The notes beneath the pieces are model-generated. The model was not told the origin of the DNA and ran no database searches. It was given only the letters and a program-made list of their open reading frames with translations. A program made the position numbers and the translations under genes. A stretch of 44,338 bases of DNA, from NCBI GenBank assembly GCA_021154285.1, contig JAJKIV010000333.1:1-44338 (forward strand), read 5' to 3'. The stretch comes from Gemmatimonas sp. GTDB taxonomy: Bacteria; Gemmatimonadota; Gemmatimonadetes; Gemmatimonadales; Gemmatimonadaceae. The first letter of the stretch is position 1. Each line of letters starts with the position of its first letter. Below are positions 16,141 to 23,605 of this stretch, piece by piece.

Positions 16141-17934
16141 ATGAAGCGACGCACCCTCGCTCGGGTAGGTGTCGCGATTGTCGCGGCGTGCGCCGCGAAT
16201 GTCCGGGCGCAATCGCCAGCGAACGCTCGCCTCCGGTTCGTCGTCGAAGCGCGGCAGCTCGGACCCGTCGGGTACCGCGACCCCGTTGGCGCCATGTCAC
16301 CCGACGGGCAATGGCTCGCCTACGCGTCCGAGGGACGGCTCCGACTTTCGCAGATCTCGGGCGGGCCCGTGACCACGCTCGGACCCGCGGGCGGGCGGAT
16401 CACGAGCGTCGCGTGGCTCCCGGACTCGCGACGCGTGGCGGCGCTGCAGTCCGACGCACACGGGAGCTTCGCGTGGTGGGTCGTCGATGTGTACGGCGGC
16501 GACAGGCGTCGCCTGTGGACCGACCCGCTTCCGAAGGTCCCCGCCGGAAGCGACTCGGTCGCGCTCGATCCGAACCGGTTTCGCGAGATCGCCTGGACGA
16601 CCGATGGCTCGCGGCTGGCCGGCGTCATGCTCCAGCCAAATGGGTCTCTGCTCTGGACCGGCAAGCCGGATGGAACCGACGCGCGTGCGCAGCTCAGTGC
16701 GATGCGGCTAAGCTCCCCGGCCTGGTCACCCGATGGCAAAACGCTTGCGTGCCTCGCCGCATCCGGCAGCAAGCAGTTCGTGAGCCTGCCGTGCGGCACG
16801 CCAGCCGCGAGCTCGGCGGCCGTGGAAGCGTACGGACCGATCGCGTTCTCACTGGACGGCACACGGCTCTACTTCGCGTCGCCTAACGCGCGCGGCACCC
16901 TCGACCTCTGGGTGCGACCCCTCCCCATGGGGGCCGCCATCCGATTGACCGGCTTTGCGCGCGACACCTACGCGCCGTCGGTGGGCAGGTATGGCCGCGT
17001 GCTGTTCGGCGTGCAGGATTACCGGACATTCATCGCCGTCATACCCTCCGGTGGAGGACCAGCCAGGCAGGTGACGTCCTTCCAGTCCGAGACGCCAACG
17101 TGGAGTCGCGATGACAAACGCATCGGCTTCACGTACGGCAGCTGGCGCCGAATCATCGACGACCTGCACTACCCCGACATCGCGCAGGACCTCGGCGCCG
17201 TGAACGCCGACGCGGACACACCGGCCGCCGCGCCGCAGGTCGTCATCCGCGCGTCGTCGTCCGAGGATCAGGGACTCGACTGGTCGCCTAACGGGAAATG
17301 GATCGTGCTGCACTCGCACGCGAATGCGCTCGACGACGTGTGGATTCAGCCGGCCGACGGCTCTGCTCCGGCCAAGTCGATCACGGCTGGCGGTACCGAA
17401 ACGGGCTGGCCACGCTGGTCGCCGGATGGCGCCTGGATCGCGTACGGAACCGAGATACGCGACGGCAACCGACTGCGCGGTGTGCTGTTCACGGTGGGAA
17501 TCGACTCGTCCACCGGCGCCGTGACGCGCGCGGCAAGTCGTGTCGCGGTCGACGGCGTTCGCGGCGACATCGACCAGGTCGAGTGGGCACCCGGCTCCGA
17601 CAGCATCGTGTTCTCCGCCGCCGAAGGGCAGGACCAGCGAGCGATCTATGTCGTCGCGCGCGACGGCGGCCCCGCGAGACTCATTCATCGCTTCACGAGC
17701 GAGCAGCAGTTCTCCGGGATTGGCGTCTCGCCCGATTTCGCGTGGGTTGCGTTCATTGCGCCGGCGAACGACGGGCATCTGCAGGTGTTCCGCGTGAGCA
17801 CGAGCGGCGGAACACCGACACAGGTGACGTTCGATCCCACGGACAAGACTCAGCCGGCCGTCTCGCGCGACGGGACGCGCATCGCGTTCACGGTCTTCTC
17901 GTACCGGATGCAGTTCTGGGTGATCGAGCCCTAA
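16141..17934 (+). CDS. Periplasmic PD40/TolB-like beta-propeller protein
   Basis: A 597-residue exported protein built from WD40-like PD40 blades. The signal peptide spans residues 1-23 (MKRRTLARVG to VRA before Gln24). Repeated blade motifs include AMSPDGQWLAYAS, AWSPDGKTLACLA, AFSLDGTRLYFAS, DWSPNGKWIVLHS, RWSPDGAWIAYGT and VSRDGTRIAFTVF, spread over the full length. Such proteins resemble the propeller of TolB or of DPP-IV peptidases, but no peptidase domain follows, so a binding or scaffold role is likely. The ATG has no ribosome site because the REP-like element ends just upstream; a TTG at 16069 inside the element is the other option. The stop TAA lies in CCTAACG and overlaps the GNAT stop. 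Confidence 0.82.
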   Translation: MKRRTLARVGVAIVAACAANVRAQSPANARLRFVVEARQLGPVGYRDPVGAMSPDGQWLAYASEGRLRLSQISGGPVTTLGPAGGRITSVAWLPDSRRVAALQSDAHGSFAWWVVDVYGGDRRRLWTDPLPKVPAGSDSVALDPNRFREIAWTTDGSRLAGVMLQPNGSLLWTGKPDGTDARAQLSAMRLSSPAWSPDGKTLACLAASGSKQFVSLPCGTPAASSAAVEAYGPIAFSLDGTRLYFASPNARGTLDLWVRPLPMGAAIRLTGFARDTYAPSVGRYGRVLFGVQDYRTFIAVIPSGGGPARQVTSFQSETPTWSRDDKRIGFTYGSWRRIIDDLHYPDIAQDLGAVNADADTPAAAPQVVIRASSSEDQGLDWSPNGKWIVLHSHANALDDVWIQPADGSAPAKSITAGGTETGWPRWSPDGAWIAYGTEIRDGNRLRGVLFTVGIDSSTGAVTRAASRVAVDGVRGDIDQVEWAPGSDSIVFSAAEGQDQRAIYVVARDGGPARLIHRFTSEQQFSGIGVSPDFAWVAFIAPANDGHLQVFRVSTSGGTPTQVTFDPTDKTQPAVSRDGTRIAFTVFSYRMQFWVIEP

Positions 17935-17936
17935 CG
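17930..17936. other. Shared stop site CCTAACG of the PD40 and GNAT genes
   Basis: TAA (17932-17934) ends the plus-strand propeller gene and TAG (17933-17931) ends the minus-strand acetyltransferase, a 4-base CTAA overlap. It is the same architecture as at 2954-2960. Mirror copy: 26403-26409. Confidence 0.9.
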
Positions 17937-18518
17937 AGCAGAAAGCGGGAGCGTCCACACCTGCAGCTGGATGGGTTCCTCATCAGGGAGCGTTGCTGGT
18001 TCGATGAGCGTCGTCGCCAGCGTGAAGCCGAGCCGCTTCGGGATCGCCGCGCTCGGCGCATTGCGGGCGTCGCAGCGGATCTCGACGTGAGTCAGGTGCG
18101 GGAGCGTCTCCGCCAGAGCTACCAGCGCGCGCGACGCTTCGGTCACGAGGCCCTGGCCGGTCAGGTCCGCGCGAAGCCAGTATCCGAGCTCAATGCAGCT
18201 CGCTCGAGACAAGGGAACGCGTCGCGCGGCAGAGCGCGGGTAGAGTCCCGCCTCGCCGAGTACTTCACGCCCGTCCGCCGCGAACAGCCCATACCGGAAC
18301 TCGCGGCCGCTCGCGAAGTCGTCGCCGAAACCCGCGAGTCGAACTTCGAGCTCGGGCACCGGCACGGGCGTCGCGACCCGCGCCGGAATCCATGGCCCGA
18401 GATGCTTCCAGTTCGCCACGAGGATGGGATGCAGCGCGCTCGCATCGTCGGCGCGCCAGGGACGCATGGTGAGGCGCTCGGTGCGGAGCTCGGCCGGAAC
18501 AGTGATCGATGCTGGCAT
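17931..18518 (-). CDS. GNAT-family N-acetyltransferase (RimJ/RimL-like)
   Basis: A 195-residue cytoplasmic acetyltransferase using acetyl-CoA. The opening LRTERLTMRPWRADDASAL is typical of the Acetyltransf_3/RimJ-RimL group. IELGYWLRADLTGQGLVTEA (about 110-129) is the acetyl-CoA-binding beta4-alpha3 region, with LTGQGL replacing the usual Q/RxxGxG/A. VEIRCDARNAPSAAIPKRLGF is the conserved beta5-alpha4 motif. The acceptor is unknown; RimJ/L relatives acetylate protein N-termini, polyamines or antibiotics. The start ATG lies 8 bases after CATAAT, so the message may be nearly leaderless. The stop TAG lies in CGTTAGG. Confidence 0.87.
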   Translation of the reverse strand: MPASITVPAELRTERLTMRPWRADDASALHPILVANWKHLGPWIPARVATPVPVPELEVRLAGFGDDFASGREFRYGLFAADGREVLGEAGLYPRSAARRVPLSRASCIELGYWLRADLTGQGLVTEASRALVALAETLPHLTHVEIRCDARNAPSAAIPKRLGFTLATTLIEPATLPDEEPIQLQVWTLPLSAR

Positions 18519-18608
18519 CAGGTCAAATTATGATGCCTACGTCATTCTTCGTAGTGCGCCGACGGCCGCGTGAGTGCATGATCCCGTCCACAACTCACGG
18601 ACCTAACT
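18519..18608. promoter_or_regulatory. Divergent region, GNAT / glycine-zipper protein, with inverted repeats
   Basis: The 90-base gap holds CGTGAGT (18569-18575) and ACTCACG (18593-18599), an inverted repeat with 17 bases between arms, plus a smaller CTACG (18537-18541)/CGTAG (18550-18554) stem. On the minus strand a CATAAT box lies 8 bases before the GNAT ATG. CCTAACT directly precedes the plus-strand ATG at 18609. An operator role for the larger dyad is inference. Mirror copy: 25731-25820. Confidence 0.4.
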
Positions 18609-19169
18609 ATGCGCCGCACGATGCTGCTGCTGTCAGGAGTGGCCCTTGCCGTATCCGTTGGCCGAACGTTGGTTGCCCAGACGCTGTCCGTGCCTCGTGG
18701 CGCCCGTGTTCGTGTGGTGACGACCGACTCGAAGACACCGGTCATCGGGGCCGCGGGTTCGATGACCGAAACCATGATGCCCGTTGCTATCCATCGGAGC
18801 CGCGACACCACCTGGATCCCGATTCAAAAGATCACTCAGGTCGATATCTCAACAGCCCGCACGCGACCTATGTGGTCGAAGACCGCGCCACTCTGGCTGA
18901 CCGCTACCGCGGCTGCAGCTGGCGCAGCGATAGGCCATGCAACGACACCAAGCGATGACCTGTTGGGCAAGGAGTTCGGAGCATTCGCGGGCGGCCTCCT
19001 GGGTGGGTTAGTGGGCGCGGTCGCCGGTACCGTTATCGCATTCGAGGTGGTACACGAGACATGGGAACCTCTGGTCGGCGGAGTCAGTCAACGCTCGTCG
19101 ACCACGCCGGCTCTGTACGTCGCGCCGCGACGGTCCGGGCTAGCGGTTGGCCTCCGCGCCACGTTCTAA
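18609..19169 (+). CDS. Secreted glycine-zipper protein of unknown function
   Basis: A 186-residue exported protein. The signal peptide is residues 1-23 (MRRTMLLLSGVALAVSV, cleavage after LVA). A small beta-rich part follows, with VRVVTTD and WIPIQKITQVDIS. Then come an Ala-rich helix (98-110) and a glycine zipper, FGAFAGGLLGGLVGAVAG at 123-140, ending in a C-terminal Phe. The order (signal, VRV strand, IPL-x-x-I-x-x-LEVS-like motif, glycine zipper) is one I associate with a lineage-expanded family in Gemmatimonadota and Acidobacteria. No function is known to me. Zippers of this kind usually pack helices in membranes. No clear ribosome site precedes the ATG. Confidence 0.7.
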   Translation: MRRTMLLLSGVALAVSVGRTLVAQTLSVPRGARVRVVTTDSKTPVIGAAGSMTETMMPVAIHRSRDTTWIPIQKITQVDISTARTRPMWSKTAPLWLTATAAAAGAAIGHATTPSDDLLGKEFGAFAGGLLGGLVGAVAGTVIAFEVVHETWEPLVGGVSQRSSTTPALYVAPRRSGLAVGLRATF

Positions 19170-19305
19170 CCCTGCGCGACGTCCGGTCGCGCCTAACGTC
19201 CGACCCCAAACGGAAACGGCCGGCCGTTTCCCCATTGGTCTGGATGCCCGACCAGGCGGAAGCGGCCCGAGATCTAACCTCAAGACGGGACAGCGAGCTC
19301 GCCAA
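19170..19305. other. Convergent intergenic gap
   Basis: A 136-base gap between two convergent genes. It contains one CCTAACG word (19192-19198) and the 20-bp perfect palindrome described separately. No coding potential is evident. Mirror copy: 25034-25169. Confidence 0.6.
19212..19231. terminator. Candidate bidirectional terminator hairpin GGAAACGGCCGGCCGTTTCC
   Basis: A 20-base perfect palindrome between two convergent stops. It can fold into an 8-bp stem with a CCGG loop on either strand. There is no U-tract, so termination would be atypical. A protein-binding site is the alternative. Confidence 0.4.
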
Positions 19306-19758
19306 CTACGCGACCACGACTCGATCCTCGAGAGTCGACTCGAGCGACTTGGTGCGCGGAGTCTGCTGCTCTGCCTGAGGCACGAACAGGAAACGCACGG
19401 CCGGTAGCGGTGACAGCTCGACCTCGATGTGGCTCGAGAGCATGTTCCCGATTCGGAAGCTGCGCTGCAGCGCGGCCGCCTTGATGAACGTGCCCGCTAG
19501 GAGCGATGTCACGACCTGCTCGCCCACGGATTGGACCAGCGTGTCGTATTCCTCATCCGAAAGCTCTCGCACGACGCGCGCGCGGAGAATCGCCTTTGGT
19601 GGAATGCCGAGCGTGACGGCGATCTGCTCGACGATGAAGCCGGCTTGCGTGATGACCGGAATCGCGGTGTTCACCGCGTCCGCGAGCTCGGTCAGCTTGT
19701 CGCCGCCGAAGCTGCCGGTCTTTTCCTTCGCGAGGTCGACGAGCTCTGTTAGTCGCAT
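19306..19758 (-). CDS. Conserved-looking protein of unknown function (150 aa)
   Basis: I do not recognise this family. The protein is mainly helical, starting MRLTELVDLAKEKTGSFGG, with a hydrophobic amphipathic stretch AGFIVEQIAVTLGIPPKAIL near 40-60. An acidic helix (ELSDEEYDTLVQSVGEQVV) and a beta-like IEVELSPLPAVRFLFVPQ follow near the end. There is no signal peptide, membrane helix or metal motif. The start is the ATG preceded by GGAGGG at 8 bases, the best ribosome site in this arm. A longer frame upstream lacks such a site. It stands alone, divergent from the carbon-nitrogen hydrolase and convergent with the glycine-zipper gene. Confidence 0.65.
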   Translation of the reverse strand: MRLTELVDLAKEKTGSFGGDKLTELADAVNTAIPVITQAGFIVEQIAVTLGIPPKAILRARVVRELSDEEYDTLVQSVGEQVVTSLLAGTFIKAAALQRSFRIGNMLSSHIEVELSPLPAVRFLFVPQAEQQTPRTKSLESTLEDRVVVA

Positions 19759-19914
19759 GGCGAATCCCTCCGACAAAGGATGGCGTCCCTGCACCCTAGC
19801 GATGATGGGCGCCACAGGCCAGCAGGACCGTATGGAATTTTGTGTTAGACGAAAGGCTCACATGAACGAGTCGAATGGGGTGACTGACCGGTACCGGTGC
19901 GTCATGTTTCTCGC
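19759..19914. promoter_or_regulatory. Divergent region with palindrome ACCGGTACCGGT
   Basis: The 156-base gap contains a perfect 12-bp palindrome, ACCGGTACCGGT at 19887-19898, 16 bases before the hydrolase ATG. It is well placed for an operator or repressor site. An AT-richer stretch (GGAATTTTGTGTTAG, about 19835-19849) is the likely promoter zone. The downstream AraC-type gene is a candidate regulator. Mirror copy: 24425-24580. Confidence 0.4.
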
Positions 19915-20733
19915 ATGACAATGTTCCGCATTGCTCTCGCGAACCTTCGGTTTCCCGCCACTCGGGATGACTCGGTGCAGCGTGCTACGCAGGCCATCGC
20001 GCAGGCCGGTGAGCGCGGGGCCAGGGTGGTCTGCTTTCCCGAGTGCTACGTCCCCGGATACCGGGCACAGGGCAAGGGTGTGCCGGCTCCCGACGCGGCG
20101 TTTCTCCATGCCGCTTGGTCCACCATCGCCGATGCAGCGAGGCGCGCGGGCCTCGCGGTCGTACTTGGCACCGAGCGCGTCGTGGATGGCGCGCCCATGG
20201 CGACCGCACTGGTCGTGAACCCGGATGGCACGATCGCGGGATTTCAGGACAAGGTGCAGGTCGACCCGTCAGAGGACCCGATCTACGCCCCTGGTTCCGA
20301 GCGCCGAGTGTTCATGGTGGGTCCGCTGACGTTCGGCGTGGTGATCTGCCACGAAGGATGGCGCTATCCCGAGACCGTTCGCTGGGCTGTTAGGCATGGC
20401 GCGCAGGTCGTCTTTCATCCGCACTTCCACGAGGCGGAGCCGGGAAGCTTTCGCCCGACGAGCTACGCCGATCCGGCGAACACTTTCCACGAGAAGGCGG
20501 TGCTCTGCCGCGCCGCGGAGAACACCTGCTACTTCGCGACCGTGAACTGTGCGAGCCCCGGGTCACCGACCACATCGGCGGTGGCGAATCCCGATGGCAC
20601 GCTGCTCACGTACAAGCCTTATGGCGAGGAGGGGCTGTTGATCGCGGATCTCGATCTGACATTGGCGAACCGCCTGCTCGCCTCGCGATGCAAATACGCT
20701 GCGGTGTCGGTGTCCGCTAGCGCCGCGTCGTAA
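19915..20733 (+). CDS. Carbon-nitrogen hydrolase (nitrilase superfamily)
   Basis: A 272-residue cytoplasmic amidase-type enzyme that hydrolyses a C-N bond. The Glu-Lys-Cys triad is visible: Glu43 in CFPECYVPGY, Lys113 in FQDKVQVDPSED and Cys145 in VVICHEGWRYPE. VFHPHFHEAE and NCASPGSP follow in their usual places. Length and motifs fit the amidase branches better than true nitrilases; the substrate is unknown. Starts at 19915 or 19921 are equally plausible, while a GTG at 19897 falls inside the ACCGGTACCGGT palindrome. The AraC-type regulator begins 19 bases downstream, so the two are probably co-transcribed. Confidence 0.88.
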   Translation: MTMFRIALANLRFPATRDDSVQRATQAIAQAGERGARVVCFPECYVPGYRAQGKGVPAPDAAFLHAAWSTIADAARRAGLAVVLGTERVVDGAPMATALVVNPDGTIAGFQDKVQVDPSEDPIYAPGSERRVFMVGPLTFGVVICHEGWRYPETVRWAVRHGAQVVFHPHFHEAEPGSFRPTSYADPANTFHEKAVLCRAAENTCYFATVNCASPGSPTTSAVANPDGTLLTYKPYGEEGLLIADLDLTLANRLLASRCKYAAVSVSASAAS

Positions 20734-20752
20734 ACGGATCCCGGTCCAGAAC

Positions 20753-22009
20753 ATGGCGCCCGTCACGCTCAGTTGGCTGCAGGTCATCAACCTGCTCGGC
20801 GCGATTCAGGGGCTCGTCCTCGCGGGCGCTCTCGTCTCGAAGCGGAGCAACCGCACGGCGAATCGGCTGCTCGCCGCCACGATGATCGCCTTCTCGATCT
20901 ACCTGGCGACGGCTGCGTTCGACCCAGAAGAACTGATTCAGGTCTTCCCACATGCGTTCGGCGCGGCGCATCCGCTGCCTTTCCTGTTTGGACCGCTCGT
21001 CTATCTCTACGCCGTCACCGCATCAGACCGAACGCGCCGGCTCACTCCGCGCGACGCGCTGCATTTCGTTCCATTCGTGGCTGTCATCCTGATCGGCCTG
21101 CCCGTCTATCTGATGAGCGGAACGGACAAGATCGCGTTCTACCATCGGCTCGTGAGCGGTGATGTCCCGCCGTCGATCGCGATCGCGCTTCCTCTCAAGC
21201 TCCTGTCCGGCGCGATCTACGCAACGGTCACACTCCTGTTCCTGCGGCGTCATCACGAGTTGGTGAAAGCGAGCTACTCATCGGTCGAACGCGTCAACCT
21301 CCGATGGCTGTTGTGGCTCTGTTGGGGAGCAGCGGCCATCTGGGTGGTAGCGGTCTTGTCGAACGTGCTGGAATTCGTGGGGATCGAGAAGGTTGGATTC
21401 GGCGACGATGTCATCGCGCTCGCGATGGCCGTGATGGTCTACGGTATCGGGTATATGGGACTCAGACAGCCCGAGATCTTCCGGTTCGAGACGGCGGAGT
21501 ATCGAGTCCCCGTCGAGCTTCGGGTGCCGCGAGAGCGGCCGGTACCAAGCCCGGTGCCAAGTCCGTCTCAGGTCGCGGCTCCGCTTTCTGTGATGGACGA
21601 GTCGCAGGCACCCGCGCCGGACACAACGTCGCCGCGCTATGAGCGATCCGGACTCTCGGACCGCGAAGCTCAACGCCTCAAGGACCAGCTAACGGCCGTC
21701 ATGGAAAACGAGCGTCCGTGGCGAGATAGCGATCTCACACTCGCCGACCTCGCCGACCGTCTGGTGACGACGCCCCACAAATTGTCCGAGGTGCTCAACT
21801 CACAGCTCGGCCTCACGTTCTACGATTTCGTGAACGGCTACCGGGTGCGCGAGGTCCAGCGCCGCATCGCCGCGGGCGACGCTCGGAAGGTCACGATGCT
21901 GGCGCTCGCGCTCGACGCGGGTTTCGCGTCCAAGTCCACGTTCAACGTGGTCTTCAAGAAGCACACGCAGCAGACGCCGTCGGATTACAGGCAGGCCGCA
22001 GGGGCGTAA
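20753..22009 (+). CDS. Membrane-anchored AraC-family transcriptional regulator (7TM-HTH)
   Basis: A 418-residue protein with about seven hydrophobic segments (roughly 9-29, 36-56, 71-90, 104-121, 141-164, 185-207 and 217-237). A Pro-rich linker (260-295) and a C-terminal AraC DNA-binding domain (328-414) follow. The HTH domain has LADLADRLVTTPHKLSEVLN and the second-helix signature ALDAGFASKSTFNVVFKKHTQQTPSDYR. The membrane part presumably senses a ligand or envelope state and controls DNA binding from the membrane. Targets may include the upstream hydrolase. It is the gene nearest the palindrome axis: its stop is 160 bases from it. Confidence 0.9.
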   Translation: MAPVTLSWLQVINLLGAIQGLVLAGALVSKRSNRTANRLLAATMIAFSIYLATAAFDPEELIQVFPHAFGAAHPLPFLFGPLVYLYAVTASDRTRRLTPRDALHFVPFVAVILIGLPVYLMSGTDKIAFYHRLVSGDVPPSIAIALPLKLLSGAIYATVTLLFLRRHHELVKASYSSVERVNLRWLLWLCWGAAAIWVVAVLSNVLEFVGIEKVGFGDDVIALAMAVMVYGIGYMGLRQPEIFRFETAEYRVPVELRVPRERPVPSPVPSPSQVAAPLSVMDESQAPAPDTTSPRYERSGLSDREAQRLKDQLTAVMENERPWRDSDLTLADLADRLVTTPHKLSEVLNSQLGLTFYDFVNGYRVREVQRRIAAGDARKVTMLALALDAGFASKSTFNVVFKKHTQQTPSDYRQAAGA

Positions 22010-22329
22010 AGTCCCGGCTCGCCCGGTGATGCGGTGACGGTCCAATCCCACCGCCCTGCACGTCCAGTCCGACCGGCTCAGGCGAGGACACGCGCCGCCG
22101 TCGCGTACGTTAGGCGATACTGCGGTTCGTAAGGGGTCAGAGTCCTGAGGCACCATTCCAACGCCCCCGCGGGGGCGTTGGAATGGTGCCTCAGGACTCT
22201 GACCCCTTACGAACCGCAGTATCGCCTAACGTACGCGACGGCGGCGCGTGTCCTCGCCTGAGCCGGTCGGACTGGACGTGCAGGGCGGTGGGATTGGACC
22301 GTCACCGCATCACCGGGCGAGCCGGGACT
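22010..22329. other. Gene-free zone around the palindrome axis
   Basis: These 320 bases lie between the two mirror-image AraC genes, whose stops face each other. Each half holds 123 bases without visible signals, one CGTTAGG word (22108-22114, mirrored at 22225-22231) and one half of the axis hairpin. Short open frames that cross this zone are antisense to the AraC genes and are not credible. Confidence 0.7.
22133..22206. repeat. Axis hairpin beginning and ending with GGGGTCAGAGTC
   Basis: The innermost 74 bases start GGGGTCAGAGTCCTGAGG and meet at CCCCCG|CGGGGG. The outer 12-mer is shared exactly with the right end of the REP-like element (16120-16131, reverse strand). This suggests that a natural REP-type hairpin sits at the axis and seeded the fold-back. 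Because the whole window is palindromic, the true boundary of the natural hairpin cannot be seen. Confidence 0.6.
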
Positions 22330-23586
22330 TTACGCCCCTGCGGCCTGCCTGTAATCCGACGGCGTCTGCTGCGTGTGCTTCTTGAAGACCACGTTGAACG
22401 TGGACTTGGACGCGAAACCCGCGTCGAGCGCGAGCGCCAGCATCGTGACCTTCCGAGCGTCGCCCGCGGCGATGCGGCGCTGGACCTCGCGCACCCGGTA
22501 GCCGTTCACGAAATCGTAGAACGTGAGGCCGAGCTGTGAGTTGAGCACCTCGGACAATTTGTGGGGCGTCGTCACCAGACGGTCGGCGAGGTCGGCGAGT
22601 GTGAGATCGCTATCTCGCCACGGACGCTCGTTTTCCATGACGGCCGTTAGCTGGTCCTTGAGGCGTTGAGCTTCGCGGTCCGAGAGTCCGGATCGCTCAT
22701 AGCGCGGCGACGTTGTGTCCGGCGCGGGTGCCTGCGACTCGTCCATCACAGAAAGCGGAGCCGCGACCTGAGACGGACTTGGCACCGGGCTTGGTACCGG
22801 CCGCTCTCGCGGCACCCGAAGCTCGACGGGGACTCGATACTCCGCCGTCTCGAACCGGAAGATCTCGGGCTGTCTGAGTCCCATATACCCGATACCGTAG
22901 ACCATCACGGCCATCGCGAGCGCGATGACATCGTCGCCGAATCCAACCTTCTCGATCCCCACGAATTCCAGCACGTTCGACAAGACCGCTACCACCCAGA
23001 TGGCCGCTGCTCCCCAACAGAGCCACAACAGCCATCGGAGGTTGACGCGTTCGACCGATGAGTAGCTCGCTTTCACCAACTCGTGATGACGCCGCAGGAA
23101 CAGGAGTGTGACCGTTGCGTAGATCGCGCCGGACAGGAGCTTGAGAGGAAGCGCGATCGCGATCGACGGCGGGACATCACCGCTCACGAGCCGATGGTAG
23201 AACGCGATCTTGTCCGTTCCGCTCATCAGATAGACGGGCAGGCCGATCAGGATGACAGCCACGAATGGAACGAAATGCAGCGCGTCGCGCGGAGTGAGCC
23301 GGCGCGTTCGGTCTGATGCGGTGACGGCGTAGAGATAGACGAGCGGTCCAAACAGGAAAGGCAGCGGATGCGCCGCGCCGAACGCATGTGGGAAGACCTG
23401 AATCAGTTCTTCTGGGTCGAACGCAGCCGTCGCCAGGTAGATCGAGAAGGCGATCATCGTGGCGGCGAGCAGCCGATTCGCCGTGCGGTTGCTCCGCTTC
23501 GAGACGAGAGCGCCCGCGAGGACGAGCCCCTGAATCGCGCCGAGCAGGTTGATGACCTGCAGCCAACTGAGCGTGACGGGCGCCAT
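22330..23586 (-). CDS. Membrane-anchored AraC-family regulator (mirror copy)
   Basis: Identical to the gene at 20753-22009: seven N-terminal membrane segments, Pro-rich linker and C-terminal AraC HTH domain of a 418-residue regulator. It lies downstream of the mirror-copy carbon-nitrogen hydrolase. Confidence 0.88.
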   Translation of the reverse strand: MAPVTLSWLQVINLLGAIQGLVLAGALVSKRSNRTANRLLAATMIAFSIYLATAAFDPEELIQVFPHAFGAAHPLPFLFGPLVYLYAVTASDRTRRLTPRDALHFVPFVAVILIGLPVYLMSGTDKIAFYHRLVSGDVPPSIAIALPLKLLSGAIYATVTLLFLRRHHELVKASYSSVERVNLRWLLWLCWGAAAIWVVAVLSNVLEFVGIEKVGFGDDVIALAMAVMVYGIGYMGLRQPEIFRFETAEYRVPVELRVPRERPVPSPVPSPSQVAAPLSVMDESQAPAPDTTSPRYERSGLSDREAQRLKDQLTAVMENERPWRDSDLTLADLADRLVTTPHKLSEVLNSQLGLTFYDFVNGYRVREVQRRIAAGDARKVTMLALALDAGFASKSTFNVVFKKHTQQTPSDYRQAAGA

Positions 23587-23605
23587 GTTCTGGACCGGGA
23601 TCCGT

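Larger units (their letters stand above)
1..22169 (+). repeat. Left arm of a 44.3-kb perfect palindrome
   Basis: The left arm is the exact reverse complement of 22170-44338. Every open frame on one arm has an identical partner at 44339-x on the other. The outer ends (starting CCAAACGGCCAGCG, ending CGCTGGCCGTTTGG) and the axis also match base for base. There is no spacer and I found no mismatch. Natural inverted duplications of this length normally show a central spacer and some divergence, so a fold-back artefact is the leading explanation. Treat the two gene sets as one until the axis is shown to be real. Confidence 0.97.

Noticed and set aside
21800-22539. Two 118-residue frames starting inside the axis hairpin and reading outwards
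   Set aside because: They begin in the palindrome, are antisense to the AraC genes, and resemble no protein.
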